A DNA stretch of 64,000 bases from Desulforadius tongensis. GTDB taxonomy: Bacteria; Bacillota; Desulfotomaculia; Desulfotomaculales; Desulfohalotomaculaceae. The notes beneath the pieces are model-generated. The model ran no database searches, was not told where the DNA came from, and saw only the letters and a program-made list of their open reading frames with translations. The stretch covers positions 1 through 64,000 of the forward strand of contig NZ_JAFBCW010000014.1 of assembly GCF_016907915.1 (NCBI RefSeq). Reading direction: 5' to 3'. Made by a program: the position numbers and the translations under genes. Below, one piece after another: positions 1 to 8,343 of this stretch. Positions within the stretch are counted from its first letter, which is position 1. Every line of letters begins with the position of its first letter.

Positions 1-594
1 AGAATCATTAATGAAAATTTAAAAAATGAGGGATGTTGGCAAATAACTACATTTTTTACTGCCATTTCATGCAATTTCTACTTGCCAAATACAATTGAGC
101 ATATGAACAACAACTGGAATGTTATAATGACTTCTCCTATATCTATTAGAAACGTGTTTACTACAAAATTAACTATCGTAGCAATTCTGATATTTACAGT
201 GCAGATATTTTTTTTAATTTTATATTTTATTGCAGGTAAACTATTGGGATTATCTACTCAAATGCCCTCGGAAACTATTGGGTGGATACTTAGAGGTTGG
301 TTTGCAGCTTTAACCATTAGTGCACTGCAGCTTGGGCTATCTATACGAATTAAAAGCTTTGCTGTTCCTATCGGAATTAGTCTCTGTTGTGTATTTATTG
401 GTTTAGGTATGTATATTATAAAATTGGGTATGTTTTTTCCTTATTCTCTTTTATCAATAGGAATGGGCGTGCTTAGCCAAGAAGGCTTAACTACTACTGA
501 CAATATCCAATTTTTTGTTATGAATATTCTTTTTACAATATTGTTCTCTTCATTTACAATTCATAGATTAAAAACAGCTGATGTAACAACGTAG
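1..594 (+). CDS. ABC-2 type permease subunit, lantibiotic-immunity-like (5' end cut by window)
   Basis: The frame is open from base 1 through a stop at 592-594, so the true start lies outside the window; the TTG at 82 is only an internal possibility. The visible 197 residues hold about five hydrophobic segments. The cytoplasmic stretch with IEHMNNNWNVIMTSPIS and then TTKL resembles the W-x5-SPIS/LPIS segment of EpiE/MutE/SpaE-type permeases that pair with an ATPase to export bacteriocins or give immunity. The ATPase partner would be upstream, out of view. Composition is AT-rich like the rest of this island. It could equally be a generic ABC-2 exporter; the substrate cannot be read from the sequence. 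Confidence 0.6.
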   Translation, partial: RIINENLKNEGCWQITTFFTAISCNFYLPNTIEHMNNNWNVIMTSPISIRNVFTTKLTIVAILIFTVQIFFLILYFIAGKLLGLSTQMPSETIGWILRGWFAALTISALQLGLSIRIKSFAVPIGISLCCVFIGLGMYIIKLGMFFPYSLLSIGMGVLSQEGLTTTDNIQFFVMNILFTILFSSFTIHRLKTADVTT

Positions 595-787
595 AAATTC
601 TATTTTAATTCGATATTCGGGAAAAATGGCATCTGCATCAATAATGTTATTTTCAACTATGCTCTGGCTGAGCTGTTCTAAAGTAATGATAGTGAGCTTA
701 CCCCGAAAAAATAGACACAACAAACGGCGTGTTTTCTAAGGAAACAAATTATAATGGACCCAAGATTTTAGACACGAAATCAGGGGG
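595..787. other. Spacer before the IS remnant, with a decayed minus-strand reading frame
   Basis: No complete gene is seen. On the minus strand an open stretch of about 40 codons (roughly 712 down to 590) encodes [17 protein letters not shown] and further residues, faintly like the C-terminal tail of a serine recombinase. It has no start and no flanking domain, so I treat it as a possible remnant only. Confidence 0.2.
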
Positions 788-1750
788 TCTTAAGATACAA
801 ATATCTGTTCGGAAGCGCTACTCACCTGAATTCAAAAGCAAAATTGTACTGGAAATTCTTAAAGAGGAAAAATCAATTTCCGAAATATCTTCAGAATATG
901 GCATCCATACTACCACCCAGCTAAGGCGCTGAAAGAAAGAAGCCGTTGAAAAGCTGCCCCAGCTGTTTTCAAATCAAGAAAATTGAAGCCGTGAAATCGG
1001 AATACGAAAAGCAAATCCAGGAATTATATGCTGAAATTGGGCGACTAACAACACAACTTTCCTGGCTGAAAAAAAATCTGGTCTCTGATCTGACCAGGGC
1101 TAAACGCGCGGCCCTGGTCAAGTGGGATAATCCTGACATCTCCATCAGAAACCTTGACATCACCTACATCCACCCGCAAAAAGGCTGGATGTACCTGGTG
1201 GCCATCATGGACTGGTACTCCCGTTACGTGGTAAGCTGGGAACTCGATCAAACTCTGGAGCTACCTTTCGTAATTGAGGCTGTAGAGAAAGCCTTGGCCA
1301 GAACCAAGCCGGAGATTATGAACAGCGACCAAGGAAGCCAGTTTACCAGCCCTCAATATAAAGCTCCTAAAAGAAGCCGGTGTCCGCATCAGCATGGACG
1401 GGAAAAGCAGGGCCACTGATAATATCTTTACAGAACGCCTCTGGCGCAGCCTCAAGTACAAAGAAGTATATCTCAAAGAATACATCAGCCCCAAGGAAGC
1501 CCGTAGGGAGATAAACCGTTATCTGCAATTTTATAATTATTTAAGGCCGCATCAATCATTGGACTATCAAACTCCAGCTGAAATTTACTTTCCACAGAAA
1601 AATAACACTTTCAAGGAGGCGGCATGTGCCGGGGAAAATATTACAAATCTGGGAACAGAGATTGGTTTATCACCTTAAAAAATAAGAATTAATCACTATG
1701 ACCAAACATATATTTGTAGCTTAAAATTTTAAAATTTGTATCTTGACAAT
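788..1750 (+). mobile_element. Decayed IS3-family insertion sequence
   Basis: The stretch holds an OrfA-like start and the end of an OrfB-like DDE integrase, but only about 0.95 kb instead of the usual 1.2-1.5 kb. An 11-base inverted match (AAGATACAAAT at 792-802, its complement at 1734-1744) brackets the coding part and may be the terminal repeats; no target duplication could be recognised. The element separates the ABC permease from the Hachiman genes. Confidence 0.5.
806..1678 (+). pseudogene. IS3-family transposase OrfA/OrfB, frameshifted and internally deleted
   Basis: Three consecutive frames each carry a piece of one transposase. Up to 932 the frame encodes the OrfA helix-turn-helix ([18 protein letters not shown], then a stop after TTQLRR). 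From 946 the next frame carries the OrfA leucine-zipper region and jumps directly into the OrfB catalytic core (DITYIHP, MYLVAIMDWYSRYVVSW, NSDQGSQFTS), so the OrfB N-terminal part is deleted. From about 1370 a third frame carries FTERLWRSLKYKEVYL, with the catalytic Glu region, and NYLRPHQSLDYQTPAE. It cannot make a working transposase. The upstream in-frame codons from 729 probably lie outside the element. Confidence 0.85.
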
Positions 1751-1778
1751 GAGGTCTACCTAGCAATAACCCAATTTA

Positions 1779-4700
1779 TCACATTTTTTCAACAAAAAAG
1801 TGAATTGTCAATTCATCATCCTCATCAGTGATTTCTTCTACAGATAAATCCAACCAACTATCCTCGCTGGCTATAAATACTACCAGATCATCCGTTAATT
1901 CAATATCTGAGATAACAAGTTTTCGATCAACAGTATACAGATCCACCATGTGGGGATTATCTTTATCTTTTGCCTCTAAAACATAGCGCATGTTTTCTTC
2001 AATTGGCTGGTAGATTTCATCCTTATCCACCGTAAGAGTAAACTCTTTACGATCAGGTTCCTCTTTTTGAAAACCAAACGCTTTTTGATAACCCAATAGC
2101 TCCAGTATTTCATCTTCATCAAATCCAAACGACTCAAAATCTTGAATAAACAAATAGCTGAACCATTTTGAAATCGCTTTGTAGTCATACGGACTGCCTG
2201 TATAATGTAACGCTAACGCCTTGGCAAGTCGCCGATTTTCAACGCCACAGGTCATCAAAACACAAGCGACCGGATGGTTAATTCCATATCTAATCATAGG
2301 AGTAAAAAAGCCCGTTAATGGAGGAAGTTCTTCTCCGCGTTCTTTAGCGATTTCATTCAAATAGACCCAAGCAGAATTCACTCCCCAAGGAAGTTTATAA
2401 CCAAATACATCTTCAATATAATTAGTTAAAGCATAAAGATCATCGATCTCATTACCAATCTCAGGGTGATTTGCTATGTCTTTTACAGAACAACCTTCCA
2501 ACCATAGATTCATGATTTCTTTCCAAGAATCATACTCTCTTTTCGGTTTTAGATCATTTAATTGAAAAAGAATAACAGCTATTTCAATTAATAATTTGTT
2601 GATGTCTAAATCTATGGTATTACCGGCTTGAAAAAACAAGTCGTAAAGTTCATCTTCATGCTCTTCCATCACTTGACAATCTCTTGGTGAGAAACCCAAT
2701 CGATAATATTTTTTTCGTTTCGTTTCTGAATCTGCAACTTTGTAAATATACTGTGTTCTTGCTGCAAGCATTTGAGTGCACTGTTCCCAAGCTTTTTCAG
2801 GATTTTTAAGTCTTCTTAGTTGAATATGGAGTAATGAATGGGATAATAGCTCCTGCAGTTGATCTGGTGTCACTTCCTGAATATCCGATTCGGCGGTTAA
2901 AGCAAGTAATTGACTATCCAACACATTTAACCAACCATAGAATGTATCTACTTCCTCATCAGGAAGCCATGAAAAATCTTGATTTGCTAACGCTTCACAT
3001 AACGCATCAAAATCCACTTTTCCATGTATTTTTTTCCATTGGTTTCTAATATATACCAAAACCTTTAGCAGTGCACTGACGATAAAAGCTTCATCCATTC
3101 CTCTCAACAGTTCTTCTCTCTGTTGCTTTTCTTTTTCGATCACTCTCCTTGGTTTTGTTAAATCTACGAAAAAAATCAAATGCCCTTCATTTTCTTTCAT
3201 CCCACGGCCAGCCCGACCGCAAATGTTCCAAAAATCAATGGGGGACACGTGTTGCTCGTAATCTTGCTGCAAACTGTGAATGAGAATGGTACGGATCGGT
3301 AAATTGACTCCCTGAGCCAACGTTGTTGTCGCTATAATTAAACGAACGACTTCATTGCGGGCAAGGTTTTCAAATTTAATACGTAAAGGCTGTGGAAGAT
3401 CCCCATGATGAAGAATCACTTTTTCTTTTAAACACTTGGTTACTAAATGATCTTCCCCTAAAAATTCAACCGCCGCTTTTAAAGCATCTTTAAAAAGTGC
3501 TTTTTTTCCTTTTGACAAGGAAAATTGAAATCCCGGATGTTCCTTTTTCCAAATCTCTAATGTTTTTAATACTTGTTCTCCCAAAGGTTTCACTGAACGT
3601 TTCTGCGCGGTAAAGATCATGATACTTCCTTCTAACGCAAATTTCACCGCTGCTTCAACAATCGCTTCCCGTGAATTATGAGGGTAGAGATTTCTTCTTC
3701 GCGGATTCACACGACGAATATTTCGTGGAATAATAAAATGAGGAACAAAGCAAGGTCGATTATCGAGATATTCCAAACGTCCGCCACTACTCCTCCATTC
3801 CAGTTCCGCCGTAAGAAAGCGAGCCGGTCTCCAATTGGAGGCAATAATCTGTTCCGAAGAGCCGCATAACCATTCGGAAAATTCCTCTGTATTGGGCAGA
3901 ACTGCGGAGATGAATAAATACCTCGGTAGGTTATATTGCAACAGTCGTTTTAACCGTTGAAGAAACATCTCATACTTTAGCCCGCGATGGGAAAAGGAAA
4001 CAATATGTCCTTCATCAACAATCACCAGACCAATTTGATCGATCAGATCGGTATTATATCTTAAAAATGCATCGATTTTTTCCGGAGTTGCCACAACAAT
4101 GCGGCTTTCCTCAACAATCAATCGTTCAAATTGACCAAATTCAAAACCGCCATACAATTCGGTTACACCAAAACCCAGAGGATGAAAAATCTTTTTCAAC
4201 CCTTTTTCTACCTCAGCTGCTAAGGAGCGAAACGGTGCGATATAAACACACAACTTGGTAGGTTCATCCAACAAAAACTGGAGTATCGTTAATTCCGCAA
4301 TGCGTGTTTTCCCAGCACTGGTTGGCATTCTTAATACATAATCCCCCCGCTCGGGTTCAAAAATGTGAGGGACGGCAGTCTTTTGGGAAGGCCACAATTC
4401 AATCACTGATGGCATACTCTTATATTGATGGATAATATATTTTCTTACTAAGTCCCCGTTCTCATGAACCAAAAGGAAATCGAGATTTTTCCAAAGTGAA
4501 TGGTCCCAATACTCCAACAGGATATAACGAGTAAAATAAAAAACCCACCACCAATCCACAAATTGATGTTCGCGGGCTAGATCAATACCAATCTCTAGAA
4601 AGTTTATTGCCTTATCAAACAGGGCTTTTTCTCCACATTTTACATACTCCACATAGTACGACAATGCACGAAAGTACGTTTCCTGAACCAATTCCCATAT

Positions 4701-5264
4701 GATTTCATCTGGATCCGCGTCCTCACTATTCCATTTTTCCTTTAATCCTTCATCCGAAAGATTAATACGCTTTAATTCTAAATATACCAAGGATCGCAGC
4801 ACTTTGATATCCTTCAAAAACAACAGCCGGAGTGCCCGGTATTCCACAGGACTATCAGTGGGAATCTCCAGTTCTTTCATCAGGACATACGAACGCGCAT
4901 AGAAGCCTGCAATGTAATAGGCCAAAGCGGAAAAAGTCAACTGCCGAATCTGTTCGGCCTTATTTTCCGTTTTATTTGAATAGAGAAACTCTAGCACTTC
5001 GGCAGCTTCTTTTAATGCTTCTCTAGCAAGTTCTGCATGTTCTGCAAAGGGCTTCATCAGCACGGCATTCATTAGCAGATAATGGGCTCCCTCAACTAGA
5101 TGTGAAACGGAAAAGTTGTAATCCGGCCACTCTTCTTCCGGCGCATGTAAATTAATGAGCACGGAACGGGAATAAGCTTGGTTTTTACTATTCTTAAAAG
5201 AACGCGATTGAAGAAAACGTTCCACATCTTTTACCAGTTCATCAGCCAATTCGTATGGGATCAT
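1779..5264 (-). CDS. hamB: Hachiman helicase HamB (superfamily 2, Ski2-like)
   Basis: This is a 1161-residue DExH helicase. Residues 1-290 are a helical N-terminal region without a recognised fold. The RecA-like core follows, with Walker A PTSAGKT at 314-320, DEGH at 417-420, an SAV motif III near 447, a TTTLAQGVNLP segment, and motif VI CGRAGRG in the second lobe; a long C-terminal domain of about 450 residues follows. Its ATG overlaps the stop of the upstream HamA gene by four bases (ATGA), so the two are co-translated. A HamA-type protein plus a large SF2 helicase is the definition of Hachiman, where HamB senses aberrant phage DNA and releases the HamA effector. All core motifs look intact, and AT content is higher than in the core genes. 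Confidence 0.85.
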   Translation of the reverse strand: MIPYELADELVKDVERFLQSRSFKNSKNQAYSRSVLINLHAPEEEWPDYNFSVSHLVEGAHYLLMNAVLMKPFAEHAELAREALKEAAEVLEFLYSNKTENKAEQIRQLTFSALAYYIAGFYARSYVLMKELEIPTDSPVEYRALRLLFLKDIKVLRSLVYLELKRINLSDEGLKEKWNSEDADPDEIIWELVQETYFRALSYYVEYVKCGEKALFDKAINFLEIGIDLAREHQFVDWWWVFYFTRYILLEYWDHSLWKNLDFLLVHENGDLVRKYIIHQYKSMPSVIELWPSQKTAVPHIFEPERGDYVLRMPTSAGKTRIAELTILQFLLDEPTKLCVYIAPFRSLAAEVEKGLKKIFHPLGFGVTELYGGFEFGQFERLIVEESRIVVATPEKIDAFLRYNTDLIDQIGLVIVDEGHIVSFSHRGLKYEMFLQRLKRLLQYNLPRYLFISAVLPNTEEFSEWLCGSSEQIIASNWRPARFLTAELEWRSSGGRLEYLDNRPCFVPHFIIPRNIRRVNPRRRNLYPHNSREAIVEAAVKFALEGSIMIFTAQKRSVKPLGEQVLKTLEIWKKEHPGFQFSLSKGKKALFKDALKAAVEFLGEDHLVTKCLKEKVILHHGDLPQPLRIKFENLARNEVVRLIIATTTLAQGVNLPIRTILIHSLQQDYEQHVSPIDFWNICGRAGRGMKENEGHLIFFVDLTKPRRVIEKEKQQREELLRGMDEAFIVSALLKVLVYIRNQWKKIHGKVDFDALCEALANQDFSWLPDEEVDTFYGWLNVLDSQLLALTAESDIQEVTPDQLQELLSHSLLHIQLRRLKNPEKAWEQCTQMLAARTQYIYKVADSETKRKKYYRLGFSPRDCQVMEEHEDELYDLFFQAGNTIDLDINKLLIEIAVILFQLNDLKPKREYDSWKEIMNLWLEGCSVKDIANHPEIGNEIDDLYALTNYIEDVFGYKLPWGVNSAWVYLNEIAKERGEELPPLTGFFTPMIRYGINHPVACVLMTCGVENRRLAKALALHYTGSPYDYKAISKWFSYLFIQDFESFGFDEDEILELLGYQKAFGFQKEEPDRKEFTLTVDKDEIYQPIEENMRYVLEAKDKDNPHMVDLYTVDRKLVISDIELTDDLVVFIASEDSWLDLSVEEITDEDDELTIHFFVEKM

Positions 5265-6076
5265 AGTTCAATCTCCTGTTCAAAAAGATCATTGATAAAA
5301 GGATGTATATCATGCAGTTTAAATTCATAGATGGATAATCCTTCAATGATATTCGATTGATTATGGAGGTTTTGGGTCGGGGTAATATGCCGGTGTTCAC
5401 TAACCAGAAAAATCAGGTACTCTTTACTGTACGGTTTTTTCATAGAAAAATGATTCAAAAAAGAATGTACCTTTCTAGCTAAATCATAATTCCCCCGCTC
5501 TATCAATCTTTCATAAATAAAATTCAATGAGGTTGGTTCAGCCTGACCATAACTTTTCTTAATGCCTTCATAAGCCTCATTTAAAATATTGGCATCATAA
5601 TGCTTTCTTACTTTTGACTCGGCAACACAAATGATACGCTGTTCTCCTTCTTCCACTCCAAATTTAAATCCGATGACATCATCACCCTTCATCGACTGTT
5701 CGGGATTTGGATTGTATCGCAACCGGTAAATCGGTACTTGATAACCTAACTGTTGCTCCATATAGGCACTGGTAACAATTTCTCCAAAATTCCCCATCCG
5801 GGTATCTCTTTTTTTCGGTCTCTTATCACGGTAAACCTCGGCCAGTGTACAATATCCCAACTCTTCCAGCGATTTGGTCAGCAGTTTCCGATCATGGTAA
5901 TGTTCCCAGATATGTTCTGCCAATGGTTTCGCGATCTTTGAGCGACTCCCAGGAAGTTCTGATAGCAAATAGTGTTTAAATTTTATAAATTCCTCTTTAG
6001 ATAAAGTATCCACCCAGTGGTGAATGAAGTTATTTTGATCTGGTAAAACAACATCCATTTGTTCTTTTAGCGCCAT
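5261..6076 (-). CDS. hamA: Hachiman effector HamA (DUF1837 nuclease)
   Basis: This 271-residue protein matches the DUF1837 pattern: GNFGE at 95-99, KGDDVIGF at 130-137, and VAESKVRK with ESK at 153-155. Together these give a PD-(D/E)XK-like D...E-x-K active site. An AAGGTGA ribosome binding site sits about eight bases before the ATG. HamA in studied Hachiman systems is a DNase held inactive by HamB; that role is carried over from the family. The pair reads as one operon, hamA then hamB. No promoter is obvious in the AT-rich leader above 6077. Confidence 0.85.
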   Translation of the reverse strand: MALKEQMDVVLPDQNNFIHHWVDTLSKEEFIKFKHYLLSELPGSRSKIAKPLAEHIWEHYHDRKLLTKSLEELGYCTLAEVYRDKRPKKRDTRMGNFGEIVTSAYMEQQLGYQVPIYRLRYNPNPEQSMKGDDVIGFKFGVEEGEQRIICVAESKVRKHYDANILNEAYEGIKKSYGQAEPTSLNFIYERLIERGNYDLARKVHSFLNHFSMKKPYSKEYLIFLVSEHRHITPTQNLHNQSNIIEGLSIYEFKLHDIHPFINDLFEQEIEL

Positions 6077-6214
6077 CAGATCACCTTACTTTAGTTACAA
6101 TGATGAAGTTAAATCTGCACATAGTTTCAGGGAAATTATTATCAGCAAGTGAACACTATTAATGTAAAAATTCTCCATAATTCTCTTAAATCCTTCACTG
6201 TTTCTAAACCTTAT

Positions 6215-6502
6215 TTACAAGATAAAAATGCATGTTTTTGCAAAATAATTTTGTAAGTTTTTGCAGCACCCCAACTTACATTTTTGGCAATTAATGGTAG
6301 AGTTCTCAAGCCTGTAACTGCTACCGGTAAATATTAAGAGGTGGCTATGGTGGATTACTCTATCAATGATTGCACTAGTTAGCTTTTCATCGTAAAAAAT
6401 ACCGTTCCACTTGCTGAATTCTAAATTTGTTGTAATAATTAGGCTTTTGCGTTCATAACAGTCTGAAATTACCTGGAACAAAAGCTGTGATCCTGTAAAA
6501 TC
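6215..6502 (-). pseudogene. istB: IS21-family helper ATPase IstB, C-terminal remnant
   Basis: The minus-strand frame encodes GSQLLFQVISDCYERKS, LIITTNLEFSKW and a late HHSHLLIFTGSSYRLENS block, which are the sensor/arginine-finger part of IstB. The Walker A and B parts are missing: the frame is closed by a stop just upstream (about 6505). Only about 85 of the normal roughly 250 residues remain, so it cannot function. It documents a second mobile-element family at the upstream edge of the Hachiman operon. Confidence 0.75.
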
Positions 6503-6644
6503 TCAAATTAAAAGCTTTAAACCACCCTTGTATTCTCAAATTAAATAATCTGCAAATAATTTTAATGCTAAAATAATTTGCGAAAAATTCTCATTTTATT
6601 TTGGTACTAAAATATTGCAACATTTGTTGCAGAAGTGATTACTC

Positions 6645-6806
6645 ATGCAGCAAATTTTTTTAACTTCAGTAACCCCAAAAGAATATTTCGATATGGGTAA
6701 AAAATTTCCCTTTCCACAACCTGAAAGCTGTCTTAATCCTGCCTGCCTTGTACAAATACCACCTAAAAAGCATGGGTTCTACAGCCGCAATTGTATCTAT
6801 AACTAA
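6645..6806 (+). pseudogene. DUF6431-type transposase, N-terminal fragment
   Basis: A 53-codon frame starting MQQIFLTSVTPKEYF and containing FPQPESCLNP, then PPKKHGFYSRNCI, resembles the start of transposases annotated with DUF6431 (a Cys-rich ribbon followed by a GFYSR/GFYER motif). It stops at 6804-6806, where the next gene's sequence begins in another frame. The element was therefore cut by recombination at about 6790-6803. Too short to act. Confidence 0.55.
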
Positions 6807-7278
6807 CCGAATAGGAAAAGACCAATTTAGGTATGTGTTTTCCAGATTAATTGAAGAAGCTAATGATAACTTTTTTATTGATGCTGAAGTTCAAGTTGTA
6901 AATGAAGAAATAGAAATAATTAAAGCATTAAAAAGTTTTGATAAAATTAATACATTAGTAATTACACTACACCCATCTAACCCTAGCAACAGAATAATCT
7001 GGAAAAAAATAGATGAAAGACTAAAGAACATGCGTGCGGAAAAATATCGGGCAGTATATAATAGTAGTGAAGGGTTAATAATTGACCAGTCAGACGAAAC
7101 GTTTGGTCAAATTATGATGGCTAGTGACGGATACGGTAAAGCTGAATTACATGGTTTAAAAAATAATGAAAAAAAAACAGCCAGCACTGAAAAAGTACCT
7201 CAAGATAGTACTTTGAGTGAAGTTAACGTTGCTATTATTGATAAATTTAAGGAAATTTGGAATAGGATGAGAAACTAA
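6748..7278 (+). CDS. Hypothetical soluble protein, probably 5'-truncated by a recombination junction
   Basis: The continuous 176-codon frame begins at TTG 6748 (ATG alternative at 6772). Its first 15-20 codons overlap the transposase fragment in another frame, so the native N-terminus is probably lost. Native-looking sequence begins at about NRIGKDQFRYVFSRL and runs through VITLHPSNPSNRIIW, KKIDERLKNMRAEKYR and MMASDGYGKAEL to a charged C-terminal helix. The layout reminds me of the C-terminal half of DUF4747 proteins, a comparison from memory that I could not check. The stop codon overlaps the start of the membrane-protein gene by one base, so the two were or are co-translated. No function can be assigned; the defence-island context suggests an accessory role. 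Confidence 0.5.
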   Translation: MYKYHLKSMGSTAAIVSITNRIGKDQFRYVFSRLIEEANDNFFIDAEVQVVNEEIEIIKALKSFDKINTLVITLHPSNPSNRIIWKKIDERLKNMRAEKYRAVYNSSEGLIIDQSDETFGQIMMASDGYGKAELHGLKNNEKKTASTEKVPQDSTLSEVNVAIIDKFKEIWNRMRN

Positions 7279-7775
7279 TGAAATTAAAAAACATTTTCCT
7301 CTGCTGGGACTTTATTACAGCAACGGCAATCACTTTAATATTGTGGTTGTTACTCCCAAGCAGTGTTGCAGGTACGTTTGCTAAAGATATATATGGCATT
7401 GCAATACCAGTGCTATCTATTGTTTTTTCTGTATACTTTGCAGCGCTTGCAATAATTATTTCATCTGGAGACAATGATTTCATTAGTTTCTTGGAAGAGG
7501 ATGGTTCCTACACTGAAATAATAAATTCTTTTAAGTATTCCCTTATCATTACCCTTATATCATTAGTTTTTTCAATATTACTTTTTGGCTTTACGTCGTA
7601 TAAGCTGATATTATCAATATTGTCTCAAAACAAGAATCTTTTTGCAGTATTTGTTTTTTTATTTAGTTACTCCTTATTCACTGTATTTAATTCTAGCATG
7701 GACGCTATAACATACGTTAAATATCGTATAAAGTTTACGGAAATTAAGCGACAAAGACAAAGAGATAGTTATTAG
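7278..7775 (+). CDS. Small membrane protein with four predicted helices
   Basis: This 165-residue protein has four hydrophobic stretches, about residues 12-28, 38-62, 88-110 and 120-140. An acidic loop (SSGDNDFISFLEEDGS) lies between the second and third, and the tail is basic (KFTEIKRQRQRD). No family is recognised. Its ATG overlaps the stop of the preceding soluble protein by one base, and a strong terminator follows directly, so the two form a closed bicistronic unit. A soluble sensor with a small membrane partner is the architecture of many abortive-infection pairs, but that is inference from layout alone. Confidence 0.65.
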   Translation: MKLKNIFLCWDFITATAITLILWLLLPSSVAGTFAKDIYGIAIPVLSIVFSVYFAALAIIISSGDNDFISFLEEDGSYTEIINSFKYSLIITLISLVFSILLFGFTSYKLILSILSQNKNLFAVFVFLFSYSLFTVFNSSMDAITYVKYRIKFTEIKRQRQRDSY

Positions 7776-7797
7776 CCCGGACCCTAAGCCGGGCTAA
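7772..7797 (+). terminator. Intrinsic terminator after the bicistronic unit
   Basis: TTAGCCCGG pairs perfectly with CCGGGCTAA across an 8-base loop, followed by ATTTGTCTT. It overlaps the stop codon of the membrane-protein gene. Confidence 0.75.
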
Positions 7798-7935
7798 TTT
7801 GTCTTCTCTTAAATCACTCTCACCATGCAGGAATGTAAGCAAATGATGTCAAAATAATGCGCACAGGAACATTTGTTCCACATTATTGCAAGCAGTTACT
7901 AATATTCCAAAAACAACATTAAGGGATGAATGAGT

Positions 7936-8128
7936 ATGTCCGGCCATATCAAACAAGAAGGAACAGGCAAATAGAAAATAGTAATCGAGGCCGGCAAGGA
8001 CCCGGCCACCGGAAAGCGGAAGCAGAAGACTTAATGGTGAGCTGCTGTCGGAATTAAAGCAGGGCTCTTATGTGGAGCCAAGCAAAGTTACTGTTGGTGA
8101 ATGGCTTGCCACTAGGCCCCTGGAATAA
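7936..8128 (+). pseudogene. Tyrosine integrase, N-terminal arm-binding remnant
   Basis: The frames encode MSGHIKQEGTGK, a stop, then KIVIEAGKDPATGKRKQ, another stop and an internal deletion, and finally ELLSELKQGSYVEPSKVTV with GEWLAT before a last stop. This is the AP2-like plus SAM-like N-terminus of phage/ICE tyrosine recombinases (normally MSGHIR-x-RGKGSW... GTYVEP-x-KMTVGEYL). The catalytic domain is gone. It lies 85 bases from the 3' end of tRNA-Val, the usual position of an integrase at a tRNA attachment site, and so marks an old island boundary. The rest of 7800-8170 shows no gene. Confidence 0.75.
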
Positions 8129-8173
8129 GGCGAAAACATCAAAATAATTCAATCGAGTACCAAAATAAAACAA

Positions 8174-8198
8174 CCCGGCACCATTCCGTGGTACCGGG
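8174..8198 (-). terminator. Terminator downstream of tRNA-Val
   Basis: On the minus strand CCCGGTACCA pairs with TGGTGCCGGG across a 5-base loop, with one G-U pair, followed by TTGTTTTATTTTGG. It directly follows the 3' end of the tRNA. Confidence 0.75.
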
Positions 8199-8213
8199 AA
8201 CTCTTGATTTTTC

Positions 8214-8288
8214 TGGTGGGCGGGAGAAGAATTGAACTTCCGACCTCTTGCGTGTCAAGCAAGCGTTCTCCCACTGAACTACCCGCCC
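8214..8288 (-). tRNA. tRNA-Val (GAC)
   Basis: This 75-base cloverleaf has a perfect 7-bp acceptor stem (GGGCGGG/CCCGCCC), D-arm GTTCAGTGGGAGAAC, anticodon stem CTTGC/GCAAG around loop TTGACAC with anticodon GAC, T-loop TTCAATT and an encoded CCA. Its 3' end faces the integrase remnant, so it is a plausible past attachment site. Confidence 0.95.
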
Positions 8289-8343
8289 ACAACTATACTG
8301 CAGGTATATTATGCAATATGAACTTTTAAAAGTCAAGGTCGTT

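Noticed and set aside
8214-8288. A visible direct repeat of the tRNA-Val 3' end marking attR
   Set aside because: I could not find a second copy of the T-arm/acceptor sequence in 1-8200; it may lie outside the window.
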